DNA of 64,000 nucleotides from Nocardioides marinus (GCA_019801415.1 JAHVJD010000009.1:62001-126000), one strand, 5' to 3'; numbered from the stretch's first letter, positions 1-18,297 are shown. Made by a program: numbers and translations. The notes: generated from the letters alone by a model not told the origin.

Positions 1-331
1 TCTGGGGCATCGGGCCGTCGGCTGCGTTCACAACCAGGATGGCGCCGTCCATCTGGGCCGCACCGGTGATCATGTTCTTCACGTAGTCGGCGTGGCCGGG
101 GCAGTCGACGTGCGCGTAGTGACGCGCTTCGGTTTCATATTCCACGTGGGCGGTGGAGATGGTGATGCCGCGGGCTTTTTCTTCCGGTGCGCCGTCGATC
201 TGGTCGTAGGCTTTGAAGTCACCGAAGTATTTGGTGATCGCTGCGGTCAGCGTGGTTTTGCCGTGGTCAACGTGGCCAACGGTGCCGATGTTGACGTGCG
301 GTTTATTACGTTCAAACTTTTCCTTAGCCAT
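1..331 (-). CDS. tuf: Elongation factor Tu, copy 1 (N-terminal part, cut by window edge)
   Basis: This encodes the first 110 residues of EF-Tu, the GTPase that brings aminoacyl-tRNA to the ribosome. The protein begins [16 protein letters not shown] and contains the G1 motif GHVDHGKT and the G3 motif DCPGH. The gene runs off the left edge. It lies 63 bp downstream of fusA, the usual end of the str operon. Over the 331 visible bases it differs from the complete tuf at 23339-24514 at only two positions (5 and 311), both synonymous (Pro CCC/CCG and Glu GAA/GAG). That is consistent with gene conversion between the copies. Confidence 0.97.
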   Translation of the reverse strand, partial: MAKEKFERNKPHVNIGTVGHVDHGKTTLTAAITKYFGDFKAYDQIDGAPEEKARGITISTAHVEYETEARHYAHVDCPGHADYVKNMITGAAQMDGAILVVNAADGPMPQ

Positions 332-394
332 GATGGCCTCCTTTTGTTTCGAGAGGAGCCCGCGGATGCCGCGAACCCCTCAAAGTCTTGACGC

Positions 395-2512
395 TTACGC
401 GTATTTCGCCTGGATCTCTTCCGAGATGTTCTGCGGCACCGGATCGTAGTGATCGAACTGCATGGTGAACTGGGCGCGGCCCGAGCTCATCGAACGCAGG
501 GTGTTGATGTAGCCGAACATGTTCGCCAGCGGCACGAAGGCGTCGATGGCGATCGCGTTGCCGCGGTTCTCCTGGCCGGACACCTGACCACGACGGGAGG
601 TCAGGTCGCCGATGATGCCACCGGTGTATTCTTCCGGGGTGATCACCTCGACCTTCATCACCGGCTCGAGCAGTTTCGCGCCGGCCTTTTTCAGACCTTC
701 GCGCATGCACATGCGGGATGCGATTTCAAAGGCCAGAACCGAGGAGTCCACGTCGTGGAACTTACCGTCGATCAGGGCAACCTTGAAGTCGATGACCGGG
801 AAGCCTGCCAGCGGACCGGAGTCCATGACCGACTGGATGCCCTTTTCGACGCCGGGGATGTATTCCTTCGGCACCGCGCCACCGACGATGCGGGATTCGA
901 AGGAGTAACCTTCGCCCGGCTCGGTCGGCTGGATCTCCAGCTTGACTTCCGCGAACTGACCCGAACCACCCGACTGTTTCTTGTGGGTGTAGGTGTGCTC
1001 GATCGGCTTCGAGATGGTCTCACGGTAGGCCACCTGCGGCGCACCGATGTTCGCCTCAACCTTGAACTCGCGCTTCAGGCGGTCCACCAGGATGTCGAGG
1101 TGAAGTTCGCCCATGCCCTTCATGATGGTCTGACCGGACTCGAGGTCGGTTTCGACGCGGAAGGACGGGTCTTCGGCGGCCAGACGGGCCAGACCCTGGG
1201 ACATCTTCTCCTGGTCGGCCTTGGTTTTCGGCTCAACCGCGATCTCGATCACCGGATCCGGGAAGGTCATGGTTTCCAGAACGACCGGGTCGTTGACGGC
1301 GCAGAGGGTGTCACCGGTGGTGGTGTCCTTCAGGCCTGCCAGCGCGATGATGTCGCCCGCGAACGCTTCCGTGATTTCCTCACGGTTGTTCGAGTGCATC
1401 ATCATCATCCGGCCAACGCGCTCTTTCTTGCCCTTGGTCGAGTTCAGCAGGGTGTCGCCCTTGTTCATCACGCCGGAGTAGATCCGGGTGAAGGTCAGGG
1501 AGCCGACGAAGGGGTCGTTCATGATCTTGAACGCCAGACCTGCGAAGGGCATGTCGTCGTCCGCACGGCGGGCGATGTTACGCTCTTCGTTCTCGTCACC
1601 CGGCTTGAAGCCCATGTAATCAACAACGTCCAGCGGGCTGGGCAGGTAGTCGATCACGGCGTTCAGCAGCGGCTGCACACCTTTGTTCTTGAACGCGGAA
1701 CCGCCCAGAACCGGAACGAAGTTCAGCGCCAGGGTGCCCTTGCGCAGCAGTTTGCGCAGGGTCGGCACGTCGGGCTCGTTGCCTTCCAGGTATTCCATCA
1801 TCGCGTCGTCGTCTTGCTCGACGGCCGCTTCGATCATCTTGCCGCGCCACTCTTCAGCCATGTCCTTCAGGCTGTCGCGGATCGGAGCCTTGACCCAGCT
1901 TGCGCCGAGGTCTTCGCCCTGCCACAGCCATTCTTCCATGGTGACCAGGTCGATCAGGCCTTCCAGCTCGTTCTCGGCACCGATCGGGATACCGACCGGA
2001 ACAGCGCGCGCGCCGGTGCGGTCTTCGATCATGCGAACGCAGTTGAAGAAGTCAGCGCCGATCTTGTCCATCTTGTTGACGAACACCATACGCGGAACCT
2101 TGTAGCGGTCAGCCTGACGCCACACGGTTTCGGTTTGGGGTTCAACACCAGCGTTGGCGTCCAGAACACAGACGGCACCGTCGAGAACCGCCAGCGAACG
2201 CTCAACTTCGATGGTGAAGTCAACGTGGCCGGGGGTGTCGATGATGTTCAGGCGGTGCTTCGGAGAATCGGCAGTCTTACCGTCTTCGGTGCGTTCCCAG
2301 AACGTGGTGGTCGCAGCCGAGGTGATGGTGATGCCGCGTTCCTGCTCCTGCTCCATCCAGTCCATGGTGGCTGCACCGTCGTGCACCTCACCGATGTTGT
2401 GGGATTTGCCGGTGTAGAACAGGATGCGCTCGGAGCAGGTGGTCTTACCTGCGTCGATGTGCGCCATGATACCGAAGTTACGGTATAGTTCGAGCGGATA
2501 TTCGCGTGCCAT
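395..2512 (-). CDS. fusA: Elongation factor G
   Basis: EF-G is the translocation GTPase, and acts with RRF in ribosome recycling. The product is 705 residues, normal for bacterial EF-G. The N-terminal G domain has AHIDAGKTT near residue 17 and DTPGHVDF near residue 90, followed by domains II to V. The C-terminal part has the typical LEPVMKVEV and [12 protein letters not shown] segments. It sits 18 bp after rpsG and just before tuf copy 1, in classical str operon order, and is probably cotranscribed from a promoter ahead of rpsL. Confidence 0.98.
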   Translation of the reverse strand: MAREYPLELYRNFGIMAHIDAGKTTCSERILFYTGKSHNIGEVHDGAATMDWMEQEQERGITITSAATTTFWERTEDGKTADSPKHRLNIIDTPGHVDFTIEVERSLAVLDGAVCVLDANAGVEPQTETVWRQADRYKVPRMVFVNKMDKIGADFFNCVRMIEDRTGARAVPVGIPIGAENELEGLIDLVTMEEWLWQGEDLGASWVKAPIRDSLKDMAEEWRGKMIEAAVEQDDDAMMEYLEGNEPDVPTLRKLLRKGTLALNFVPVLGGSAFKNKGVQPLLNAVIDYLPSPLDVVDYMGFKPGDENEERNIARRADDDMPFAGLAFKIMNDPFVGSLTFTRIYSGVMNKGDTLLNSTKGKKERVGRMMMMHSNNREEITEAFAGDIIALAGLKDTTTGDTLCAVNDPVVLETMTFPDPVIEIAVEPKTKADQEKMSQGLARLAAEDPSFRVETDLESGQTIMKGMGELHLDILVDRLKREFKVEANIGAPQVAYRETISKPIEHTYTHKKQSGGSGQFAEVKLEIQPTEPGEGYSFESRIVGGAVPKEYIPGVEKGIQSVMDSGPLAGFPVIDFKVALIDGKFHDVDSSVLAFEIASRMCMREGLKKAGAKLLEPVMKVEVITPEEYTGGIIGDLTSRRGQVSGQENRGNAIAIDAFVPLANMFGYINTLRSMSSGRAQFTMQFDHYDPVPQNISEEIQAKYA

Positions 2513-2530
2513 AGGTCTAAGCCCCCTAGC

Positions 2531-3016
<486 letters not shown>

Positions 3017-3388
3017 TTACTTAGGACGCTTCGCGCCGTACTTCGAGCGGCGCTGCTTACGGTCTTTGACGCCCTGGGTATCCAGAACACCGCGCAGGAT
3101 GTGGTAACGGACACCCGGAAGGTCTTTCACCCGGCCGCCGCGGATCAGGACCACGGAGTGCTCCTGAAGGTTGTGGCTTTCACCAGGGATGTAGGAGATC
3201 ACTTCGTAACCGTTGGTCAGGCGCACCTTCGCAACTTTCCGCATAGCGGAGTTCGGCTTCTTCGGAGTGGTGGTGTACACGCGGGTGCAGACGCCGCGTT
3301 TCTGCGGGCACTGCTCGAGGTGCTGGGACTTCGAAACTTTGCGTTTCGGCTGACGCGGCTTGCGGATCAGCTGTTGGATCGTTGGCAT
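3017..3388 (-). CDS. rpsL: 30S ribosomal protein S12
   Basis: S12 is the decoding-centre protein of the small subunit. The 123-residue product begins [13 protein letters not shown] and carries [21 protein letters not shown]-type decoding sequence with the unmutated lysine at the position linked to streptomycin resistance (around residue 43). The second sensitive loop ([13 protein letters not shown]) is also unmutated. It is the first gene of the str operon rpsL-rpsG-fusA-tuf. The 362 bp upstream is non-coding and probably holds the promoter. Confidence 0.98.
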   Translation of the reverse strand: MPTIQQLIRKPRQPKRKVSKSQHLEQCPQKRGVCTRVYTTTPKKPNSAMRKVAKVRLTNGYEVISYIPGESHNLQEHSVVLIRGGRVKDLPGVRYHILRGVLDTQGVKDRKQRRSKYGAKRPK

Positions 3389-3750
3389 TCAGGTATTCCC
3401 CGTTTCGCAACATGTCATGCACGCCGGCGCGTGCGGGTTATTCTGTTGCACTTATGCGTCCACAAGCGCAAAAACCGCAATCGCTCCCATTCCGAGGTGA
3501 GACGACGCGGTGTGTTTACAGAGGAACCGGGTGGTAAAAGTGCCCGGTTCTTGAGCCACTGCAATTTTGAATTCGGCTTTCGGAGATACACTCCGGGTGC
3601 CGGATAAGCGGGCGTATATGGGGAGTCGCGGATGTTGTCAACAGGTGGCACCGACAACCCATGGTCGCCGACCGCCGGGCGCGGTTGCCAGCCTGTCGCC
3701 GCACCGCCATAGTCACTGCCACAGCCTTTGTGAAGATATGGATTTTCAGC
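3389..3750. promoter_or_regulatory. Intergenic region between rpsL and a divergent glycosyltransferase gene
   Basis: No gene is visible in these 362 bp, which separate two divergent genes. On the rpsL side there is a perfect hairpin at 3419-3434 (GCACGC, loop CGGC, GCGTGC), which would lie in the rpsL leader. A second inverted repeat, GAACCGGG/CCCGGTTC with an 11-nt loop, lies at 3524-3550. Weak minus-strand promoter-like hexamers (TTGCGG and CATAAG, 18 bp apart) lie around 3450-3480. The str operon promoter is inferred to be here from position. The exact elements are uncertain. Confidence 0.4.
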
Positions 3751-4557
3751 ATGCAAGTCATCGGATTGTGTCGGTTCTCCTACCCGGCCCTCGGCGGGTT
3801 CCAGGTGGTGCATGAAACCATTGAGGAGCGGATCGCCTACCTCTATTCCGATGCCCGCATGGAGGAGCGGTTTCGGCTGTTCGAGGCCGTCACCCTGCCC
3901 TGCCTGCGCAGGCAGAGCGACCCCGAGTTCGACATGCTGGTGGTGATCGGCGACAGCCTGCCCCGGCACCACCGCGACCGGTTGCACGATCTGACCGCAG
4001 ACCTGCCGCAGGTGCAGATCCACGCGGAACCGCCGCGTCGGCACAGGGATGTCATGAAGGATCTTCTGAACGGCGCGCGCAAGGACCGGGATCAGCCCTG
4101 CCTGCAGTTCCGGCTGGACGATGACGATGCTGTGGCGGCTGAGTTCGTCGAGCGGTTGCGCGAAACGGCACGTGACTGTGCCACGCTGTTGGAAAAGACG
4201 CCGATGGCCGCCATCGATTTCAATCGCGGCTACATCGCCGAGTTCGGAGCAGACGGGATCCGCGCAACCGCGACCGTAACCCCCTATGCGACGGCCGCGC
4301 TCGGGATGTATGCGGCCGGAGGCACCCGCCGGACGATCATGAATTTCGCCCACCACCGGATTCACCATCACATGCCGACGCTGACCTTCAGCGATGTGCC
4401 GATGTGGGTGCGCAGCCACAATGGCTACAACGACTCACGCCAGGGCGGCGCAAAGCCCGTCGAGGTGGCGCCGTTGACGGCCCAGCAGGAACAGGAGTTC
4501 GCCACGATCTTCGGCATCCGAACCGACTCGGTGCGCGCCATCTTCCGCGATGCCTAG
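3751..4557 (+). CDS. Putative rhamnosyltransferase-like glycosyltransferase
   Basis: The 268-residue protein begins MQVIGLCRFSYPALGGFQ and resembles the putative rhamnosyltransferase family (GT-A-like fold). An acidic FRLDDDDAV segment near residue 125 fits the DxD metal and nucleotide-sugar site. It would act in surface glycan synthesis, but the acceptor is unknown. I chose the ATG at 3751 because homology begins there; the reading frame stays open further upstream, but with unconvincing sequence. It is divergent from rpsL and convergent with the DMT transporter. The two stop codons overlap within CTAG at 4554-4557, so they share a 3' boundary with no room for a terminator between them. Confidence 0.72.
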   Translation: MQVIGLCRFSYPALGGFQVVHETIEERIAYLYSDARMEERFRLFEAVTLPCLRRQSDPEFDMLVVIGDSLPRHHRDRLHDLTADLPQVQIHAEPPRRHRDVMKDLLNGARKDRDQPCLQFRLDDDDAVAAEFVERLRETARDCATLLEKTPMAAIDFNRGYIAEFGADGIRATATVTPYATAALGMYAAGGTRRTIMNFAHHRIHHHMPTLTFSDVPMWVRSHNGYNDSRQGGAKPVEVAPLTAQQEQEFATIFGIRTDSVRAIFRDA

Positions 4558-5429
4558 GCGGTGCGACGCCGCGCGATCCGTCGATCCCGGTACAGGGTGA
4601 ACAGCCCCGCGGCGGCGACGATTCCGGCGCCCGTCATCGTCACCGCGTCCGGCCATTCGCCAAACACCGCCCAGCCCAGCAGCAACGCCCACAACAACCC
4701 GGTATACCGCAACGGTGCGATCACGGCGATCTCTCCCACCCGCATCGTCATCACCGAGCACAGGTAGCCGCCGAAGATGAAGAAGGCCGCGGCCATCAGG
4801 ACCAACAGTTGGTCGCCGCTCACCGGTTGCCAGTCAACCGTGACCGAGCTGATCGCCCCAAAGGCCAGAACCGAAAGCGACGCGCAGAAGGTCACGGTCA
4901 TCGACGGCACCTCGGGCGGCATCCGGCGCGTGACCAGATCGCGCGCGGTCACGAAGGCCACCGCGCCAAGGGCAAACAGGGCGCCGTCGCTGAAACCCTC
5001 CGGCCCCGGTCGCACGATCAGCAGCATACCACAGAACCCCGCGACGATGGCGGCCATCCTGCGCCAGCCCACCGGTTCGGAGAACAGCAGCGCCGCCCCC
5101 AGGGTGACCGACAACGGCAGCACCTGGAGAACCGCGGTGATGTTGGCAATCGGCATCCGCAGCAACGCCGTCAGAAACAGGTAGGTCGCGCCGACCTCGC
5201 ACAGGCTGCGCAAGGCAATCATCGTCCACGCCCGGCGAGACAACCGCATCCGCAGGCTGCCCAGGTTCCGCGCCAGGAGATAGATCAGGAAGCTCGCCGC
5301 CAGTCCGCGAATGGTCAGGATCTGCGGCAGCGGCAGGGACGCGCCCACCAGTTTGACCAGCGCATCGTTGAACGTGAAGGCCGCCATGCTGACGCACATC
5401 AGCAGCGCCCCGGTCTGGTTGGCCGTCAT
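4554..5429 (-). CDS. DMT-superfamily EamA transporter
   Basis: The 291-residue integral membrane protein has about ten predicted hydrophobic helices in two EamA repeats (residues about 5-135 and 145-280), the usual architecture of drug/metabolite exporters. Substrate cannot be predicted. Typical EamA features include LRMPIANITAVLQVLPL and the repeat-end pattern GAALLFSEPVGWRR. Its ATG overlaps the stop of a possible 41-codon ORF at 5426-5551 (ATGA), suggesting translational coupling. It lies downstream of the rpoC terminator on the same strand, so it is probably transcribed independently or by read-through. Confidence 0.85.
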   Translation of the reverse strand: MTANQTGALLMCVSMAAFTFNDALVKLVGASLPLPQILTIRGLAASFLIYLLARNLGSLRMRLSRRAWTMIALRSLCEVGATYLFLTALLRMPIANITAVLQVLPLSVTLGAALLFSEPVGWRRMAAIVAGFCGMLLIVRPGPEGFSDGALFALGAVAFVTARDLVTRRMPPEVPSMTVTFCASLSVLAFGAISSVTVDWQPVSGDQLLVLMAAAFFIFGGYLCSVMTMRVGEIAVIAPLRYTGLLWALLLGWAVFGEWPDAVTMTGAGIVAAAGLFTLYRDRRIARRRTA

Positions 5430-5551
5430 CTTGGCGCCCCCGTTGCTGTGGCGTGCCAGCCGACCGCCAGATCGGCGGCGGGCGTCGCCCCCGGTTTGAA
5501 AAGATCTGCCAGGTCCAGGCCCGAAGAATTGCGCCGCCCCGGCTTTCGCAT
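5426..5551 (-). CDS. Possible small protein coupled to the EamA transporter (hypothetical)
   Basis: This short reading frame would encode 41 residues (MRKPGRRNSSGLDLADLF and so on), a basic, hydrophilic protein without a membrane segment. The only structural support is that its TGA overlaps the ATG of the transporter in the ATGA arrangement typical of translationally coupled genes. The frame extends upstream towards the rpoC terminator, but that stretch reads like terminator sequence. I recognise no family. It may simply be leader sequence. Confidence 0.25.
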   Translation of the reverse strand: MRKPGRRNSSGLDLADLFKPGATPAADLAVGWHATATGAPR

Positions 5552-5620
5552 CAAAGGCCGCCCCTTGGAATTATGCAAGCGGGAGCCGCGAAAATCAGGA
5601 CACTGCCGCCCTGCCGGGAC

Positions 5621-5660
5621 AAAGAAAAAGCCCCCGCATGTCGCCATGCGGGGGCTTCTT
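5621..5660 (-). terminator. rpoC terminator
   Basis: This is a strong GC-rich hairpin: AGCCCCCGCAT pairs with ATGCGGGGGCT around a short loop. Read on the minus strand it is followed by the T-rich run TTTTTCTTT. It lies 21 bp past the rpoC stop codon and should end the rplJL-rpoBC transcript. Confidence 0.9.
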
Positions 5661-5680
5661 CAATTCATGTCAGGCGCGGA

Positions 5681-9922
<4,242 letters not shown>

Positions 9923-9975
9923 TTTGATACCTCAAATCTTGCGGAAGGGGGGAGCGGGAGAAGGGCCCGGGGCCC

Positions 9976-14112
<4,137 letters not shown>

Positions 14113-14291
14113 GTCAGATGTCACCTTTCCGAGTTCTCACCGGTCAAGGATGCCGCCGGGCCCCGGCACCTTGCCCATACGAGACAGCGCGTTCGGATCA
14201 ATTCATGGCCACCGTCCCGAAGGTAGCCTCCCGATCCCTTGAACCTCGCCTGAAAAAGCACCCTCGCAAGGGCCCTTTCTAAGACAGGTTC

Positions 14292-14321
14292 GGCTGGGCC
14301 CGGAAAACTCCGGACCCAGCC
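14292..14321 (-). promoter_or_regulatory. Stem-loop between rplL and rpoB (attenuator or processing site)
   Basis: GGCTGGGCCCGG pairs with CCGGACCCAGCC across an AAAACT loop, with one mismatch in 12 pairs. On the minus strand it lies 39 bp after the rplL stop and has no good T-run behind it. In E. coli the same junction carries a partial terminator and an RNase III site that set the ribosomal-protein to RNA-polymerase ratio. An equivalent role here is inferred from position and structure only. Confidence 0.55.
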
Positions 14322-14359
14322 AAAATTCCGATGCACCTGAAATGCACCAGTTGCAGGAC

Positions 14360-14734
14360 TTAGGCCAGCTCGACTTCGGCGCCAGCTGCTTCCAGCTTGC
14401 CTTTGATGTCTTCTGCTTCGGCTTTGTCCACGCCTTCTTTGATCTTGCCGCCGGCTTCGACCAGTTCCTTGGCTTCTTTCAGACCCAGGCCGGTGATGCC
14501 GCGAACTTCCTTGATCACGTTGATCTTGGAGGCGCCAGCGTTCTTCAGAACGACGTCGAATTCGGTCTTTTCTTCTTCGGCTGCACCGCCGGCGTCGCCG
14601 CCAGCTGCCATGACAACCGCGCCGCCTGCTGCGGGCTCGATGCCGTATTCGTCTTTCAGGATGGTTTTCAGTTCTTGTGCTTCCAGCAGGGTCAGACCCA
14701 CGATGCTTTCTGCGAGTGCTTTCAGATCAGCCAT
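14360..14734 (-). CDS. rplL: 50S ribosomal protein L7/L12
   Basis: This is the stalk protein that recruits translational GTPases. The 124-residue product has an N-terminal dimerisation helix region ([19 protein letters not shown]), an Ala/Gly-rich hinge at about 36-52, and the C-terminal factor-binding domain ([17 protein letters not shown] to the end). It follows rplJ by 81 bp, the standard L10-L12 pair, and is followed by a stem-loop ahead of rpoB. Confidence 0.98.
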   Translation of the reverse strand: MADLKALAESIVGLTLLEAQELKTILKDEYGIEPAAGGAVVMAAGGDAGGAAEEEKTEFDVVLKNAGASKINVIKEVRGITGLGLKEAKELVEAGGKIKEGVDKAEAEDIKGKLEAAGAEVELA

Positions 14735-14815
14735 TGTATCAGCTCTTTCCGTTTACAGTATGTGTGTTCCAACGTGCGGGCTTCAGCCCCACGCCAGTCA
14801 TTCAGTGCCAACCGC

Positions 14816-15334
14816 TTACGCAGCTTCCGCCTTCTCTTCGATGGTCGAAAGGATGCTTGCGATGTTGCTTGCAGGTGCGCCAATTGCGCCGGCGATGTTG
14901 GAAGCAGGTGCGCCGAGCATGCTTGCGATCTGAGCGATAAGCTCGTCACGGGAGGGCATTTTCGACACGGCTTCAACGCCTGCGCGGTCCAGAGCGTTCT
15001 CACCCATTGCACCGCCAAGGATCTCAAACTTTTTGTTTTCCTTGGCGAAATCCTCGGCCACCTTGGCGGCGGACACGGGATCTTCGGAGTAGGTCAGAAC
15101 GGTCATCCCTGTCAGCAGGTCAGACATGCTTTCACACGGCTTACCCTCGAGGGCGATTTTGGCGAGCCTGTTTTTGGCAACACGCACGGAGCTGTTCGCG
15201 TCACGAGCACGTGCGCGCAGATCCTGCATCTCGGCAACTGTCAGACCGGCGTAGTGAGCAACCACCACGACGCCAGAGCTTTCGAAGATCTGGCCGAGTT
15301 CCTCGACCACTTTCTCTTTCTGGGCTCTATCCAC
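14816..15334 (-). CDS. rplJ: 50S ribosomal protein L10
   Basis: L10 anchors L7/L12 dimers to the ribosome and usually represses its own mRNA. I place the start at a GTG (15334), giving 172 residues beginning [24 protein letters not shown] Shine-Dalgarno lies six bases ahead (15339-15344). A TTG four codons upstream would overlap that site and is rejected. The core has the typical [18 protein letters not shown] stretch, and the C-terminal helix that binds L12 is Ala-rich (GAPASNIAG repeated). It is preceded by a long structured leader. Confidence 0.97.
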   Translation of the reverse strand: MDRAQKEKVVEELGQIFESSGVVVVAHYAGLTVAEMQDLRARARDANSSVRVAKNRLAKIALEGKPCESMSDLLTGMTVLTYSEDPVSAAKVAEDFAKENKKFEILGGAMGENALDRAGVEAVSKMPSRDELIAQIASMLGAPASNIAGAIGAPASNIASILSTIEEKAEAA

Positions 15335-15703
15335 AGTTCTCTCCAAGTTAGGGATGCTCTCGCATCCCGGCTCATGTTTGCCGATTCCGAGGAACCGGCG
15401 TTCAGGTCCGTTTTACGGGATCAGCCAAATCCGCCCGAGGGAATGAAAACCCTCGATCTTCATGGTCTTACCCGTCTCAGGAGGGAAATTAAGGCCCGAT
15501 CGAGAGGCCACCCACCATCTTGGACGAAATGAAATAAAGCGCACGACGAATCGCACGCTTTATCTCAAGGCCGTGGATAGTCCTATTCGAGAGCTTTTCC
15601 AAGGGCAAAAACACCCCTACCCAAAACGGCTCCGGCAGCCTTGCAGGCGCAGCGCGTGGCACCGCGACCTTGAAGGCCACGGTCAGGGCCGGTCATCCCG
15701 CGC
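15335..15703 (-). promoter_or_regulatory. rplJ promoter and structured leader (putative L10 autoregulatory leader)
   Basis: No gene is visible in this 369 bp region. A minus-strand promoter candidate is TTGGAA (15597-15602), a 17-bp spacer and TATCCA (15574-15579). The predicted transcript would begin near 15567. A hairpin follows directly, with perfect arms ATAAAGCG and CGCTTTAT (15534-15563). A second hairpin, GGGATGC-TCTC-GCATCCC (15351-15368), ends seven bases before the Shine-Dalgarno. A leader of roughly 230 nt with such structure fits the L10 mRNA leader that binds L10-L12. The function is inferred. Confidence 0.55.
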
Positions 15704-16939
15704 TCAAGCGGCGAGCGCCTGCTTCAGGATCTCGCTCCGGTCCCGGAAGACACTGTCCTGGTCAAACCGCTGCCCGTCCCGGCGCGCTGCCCGTTGAAGG
15801 TCCAGCAAGGCCCCACGCGCGTGCGACAGGTCGGAAATTACATCTGCGAGCGCTGCAACGCTGCCGTTTGCAACAAATCGACCGCCACCAAAGCCCTCCA
15901 CCAGCTCACGCGCGTAAGCGCTGTCATAGCCTACGATCGGCGTGCCGGACATCAACGCCTCGATCAGGCAGCGCGGGCTTTCCGGCGTCTTGTGACAGAA
16001 GACAAACAGATGCGCCTGCCGCAGAGCCGCAATCACCGCTTCGCGATCTGCCACGAAACCGGGCATCGCAACGACGTCACCGATCCCCGCCTGCTCGGCC
16101 GCGCGCCGCATGTCTGCCAACATGGGGCCATCGCCCAGCCAGCGCGCGCGAAAGTCCACGCCCCCAGCCTTCAGCTGCGCCAAGGCCTCGAGCCACTCCA
16201 GCGGCCCCTTCATGTCGTCCGCCCGACCCGCATAAACGATCTGCAGCGGTCCCTGCCCGCTCGCGCGCTGCTTGGCCGCGAAGTCCTCCTCCGTGATCTG
16301 CAGACTGCGATCCAGCAGAATGTCATGCACGACCTTGGGGTTCCTGCAGAACGGGGCGTAGGTGTCAAAGGTATCCCGGCCATGAAACAGCCCCACGGCG
16401 GCGCGGCGAATGACCGCCTTCTCCAGCTGCCACATGGGCCCCGCAGTCAGGCGCTTGCGCAGCCGGGTCTTGAACGACCCGCTGGCCGCTGTCAGCCGCG
16501 TCACGGCGCTTTCGACACGATCCGTCCAGACGGCAAAGGGACGACCCTTGCCATGCGCCATGAAACTCGCCACCGCGCCCCAGTCGCCAAACAGCCCACC
16601 AATGGCAAATGACAGGATGTCGGCCTCATCAATCAACGCCGCGATCCGCGCCCGCGTCGGACCGAGACACCGGGCAAAACGCAACGGGGTATAGGCGCAG
16701 GGCAGCGGGTGCAGGACCACGCGATCGATGTTGCCCGCCGCGTAGGGGCTCCACCCCTCTGGTGGCGGCGCATCAATGACCGGCATCATCGCCGCGACGG
16801 TGGCGAAATTATCCACCCATAAACGCAGCCCTACCCGCGCCTGGTCCTCCAGAAACAGCTGTTCGCCCACCCGGTACAGGGGCACAGGCGCATAGATCAG
16901 GAGTCTGTTGTTCGCGGGCTGCCTCATATCGACCTTCAT
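15704..16939 (-). CDS. GT4-type glycosyltransferase
   Basis: This is a roughly 411-residue GT-B glycosyltransferase. The C-terminal half has the family pattern: IVYAGRADDMKGPLEWL near residue 235, then VVAMPGFVADREAV, and the E-x7-E motif in ESPRCLIEALMSGTPIVGYDS. The N-terminal acceptor domain is divergent. It should transfer a sugar from an NDP donor, possibly to a surface polysaccharide; the acceptor is unknown. A start four codons later (16927) has a better Shine-Dalgarno (AAGG five bases ahead). It sits between rplA and rplJ, behind a strong terminator, which is an unusual place for such a gene. Confidence 0.82.
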   Translation of the reverse strand: MKVDMRQPANNRLLIYAPVPLYRVGEQLFLEDQARVGLRLWVDNFATVAAMMPVIDAPPPEGWSPYAAGNIDRVVLHPLPCAYTPLRFARCLGPTRARIAALIDEADILSFAIGGLFGDWGAVASFMAHGKGRPFAVWTDRVESAVTRLTAASGSFKTRLRKRLTAGPMWQLEKAVIRRAAVGLFHGRDTFDTYAPFCRNPKVVHDILLDRSLQITEEDFAAKQRASGQGPLQIVYAGRADDMKGPLEWLEALAQLKAGGVDFRARWLGDGPMLADMRRAAEQAGIGDVVAMPGFVADREAVIAALRQAHLFVFCHKTPESPRCLIEALMSGTPIVGYDSAYARELVEGFGGGRFVANGSVAALADVISDLSHARGALLDLQRAARRDGQRFDQDSVFRDRSEILKQALAA

Positions 16940-16992
16940 GTCGCTTGTCTTCTGGCGCCAAGATAGACCCTGCGCACAGCCCTATGTCCATG

Positions 16993-17020
16993 AAAAAAGG
17001 GCGCCCCGGCCGGGACGCCC
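16993..17020 (-). terminator. rplKA terminator
   Basis: A nine-pair GC-rich stem (GGGCGTCCC with GGGGCGCCC, one G-U pair) closes a GGCC loop and is followed on the minus strand by six T residues. It starts 27 bp past the rplA stop and lies upstream of the GT4 gene, so rplKA mRNA should end here. Confidence 0.9.
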
Positions 17021-17047
17021 CTACATAGCAGTCGCGTTATGTCGCGA

Positions 17048-17746
17048 TTACTCGCTGACCGCGTTGTCGACATCAACCGTGACGCCCGGACCCATGGTCG
17101 AGGAGAGGTTGATTTTCTTCATGTAGGCACCCTTGGCACCGGTCGGCTTGGCCTTGGCCACGGCCGACACGAAGGCGCGGATGTTTTCGACCAGCTTGGC
17201 TTCGTCGAAGGACGCTTTGCCGACGCCTGCGTGCACAACGCCGCCTTTTTCTGCTTTGAACTGGACTTCACCGCCCTTGGCTGCTTCCACGGCCGCTTTC
17301 ACGTCCATGGTCACGGTGCCGACTTTCGGGTTCGGCATCAGGTTGCGCGGGCCCAGGATTTTGCCCAGACGGCCAACGACCGGCATCATGTCCGGGGTCG
17401 CGATGCAGCGATCGAATTCGATGGTGCCGCCCTGGATGGTTTCCATCAGGTCTTCGGCGCCGACGATGTCTGCACCGGCTTCCTTGGCTTCGTCAGCCTT
17501 GGCGCCACGAGCGAAGACAGCAACACGCATCGCCTTGCCGGTGCCGTTCGGCAGGCCGACCACGCCGCGGACCATCTGGTCAGCGTGGCGGGTGTCGACG
17601 CCCAGGTTCATGGCGATCTCGACGGTCTCGTCGAACTTGGCGTTGGCGTTGGCCTTGATCAGGGCAACTGCTTCTTCCACGGACAGGTTTTCCTTGCCAG
17701 CGAAAGCTTCGCGCGCCGCGCGGGTACGTTTACCGAGCTTTGCCAT
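17048..17746 (-). CDS. rplA: 50S ribosomal protein L1
   Basis: L1 forms the mobile stalk at the E site and usually represses translation of its own operon. The 232-residue protein begins [15 protein letters not shown] and has the conserved [14 protein letters not shown] and [21 protein letters not shown] segments. It starts one base after rplK. Unusually, it is followed by a strong terminator and a glycosyltransferase gene rather than directly by rplJ. Confidence 0.98.
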   Translation of the reverse strand: MAKLGKRTRAAREAFAGKENLSVEEAVALIKANANAKFDETVEIAMNLGVDTRHADQMVRGVVGLPNGTGKAMRVAVFARGAKADEAKEAGADIVGAEDLMETIQGGTIEFDRCIATPDMMPVVGRLGKILGPRNLMPNPKVGTVTMDVKAAVEAAKGGEVQFKAEKGGVVHAGVGKASFDEAKLVENIRAFVSAVAKAKPTGAKGAYMKKINLSSTMGPGVTVDVDNAVSE

Positions 17747-17747
17747 C

Positions 17748-18173
17748 TTACTTCACCTCGATGCCCATGGAGCGGGCAGAGCCCAGGATGATCTGCATTG
17801 CCGCGTCGATGTCGTTGGCGTTCAGATCTTTCATCTTGGCTTCGGCGATTTCTTTCACCTGGGCCACGGTCACGGTGCCGACGGTCTCGCGCGACGGGTT
17901 GTTCGCGCCGGATTTAATCTTGGCAGCCTTCTTCAGGTAGTAAGACGCGGGCGGCGTCTTGATGTCCATGGTGAAGGACTTGTCCTGATAGTAGGTGATC
18001 ACGGTCGGGCACGGCGCGCCGGGCTCCATGTCTGCGGTCTTGGCGTTGAACGCCTTGCAGAATTCCATGATGTTTATGCCGCGCTGACCCAGAGCGGGGC
18101 CAACCGGCGGAGAGGGGTTTGCCTGACCTGCAGGAACCTGCAGCTTCATCGAACCAACAAGCTTCTTAGCCAT
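17748..18173 (-). CDS. rplK: 50S ribosomal protein L11
   Basis: L11 is part of the GTPase-associated centre and is needed for RelA-type stringent sensing. The 141-residue protein begins [32 protein letters not shown], shortened here to its typical proline-rich opening, and has the C-terminal rRNA-binding domain ([19 protein letters not shown]). It is the first gene of the rplK-rplA transcript. An AAAGGAAAA Shine-Dalgarno precedes the ATG. Confidence 0.97.
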   Translation of the reverse strand: MAKKLVGSMKLQVPAGQANPSPPVGPALGQRGINIMEFCKAFNAKTADMEPGAPCPTVITYYQDKSFTMDIKTPPASYYLKKAAKIKSGANNPSRETVGTVTVAQVKEIAEAKMKDLNANDIDAAMQIILGSARSMGIEVK

Positions 18174-18297
18174 TTGGTTTTCCTTTCAACGAGGACAAGA
18201 CGCGTCCTGCCCGGTGTGTGTTGCGTGGTCGGACGTCAGGGTCGCGACCCGTCCATCTCCCACGAGAGAATCTCGCCCGAAGACGATAGGGGCGGCA

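Noticed and set aside
449-2488. Long plus-strand reading frame opposite fusA
   Set aside because: Antisense shadow of EF-G without domains or a start site of its own.
15489-15680. 63-codon minus-strand frame in the rplJ upstream region
   Set aside because: It overlaps the promoter candidate and the leader hairpin, lacks a Shine-Dalgarno, and has no family resemblance.
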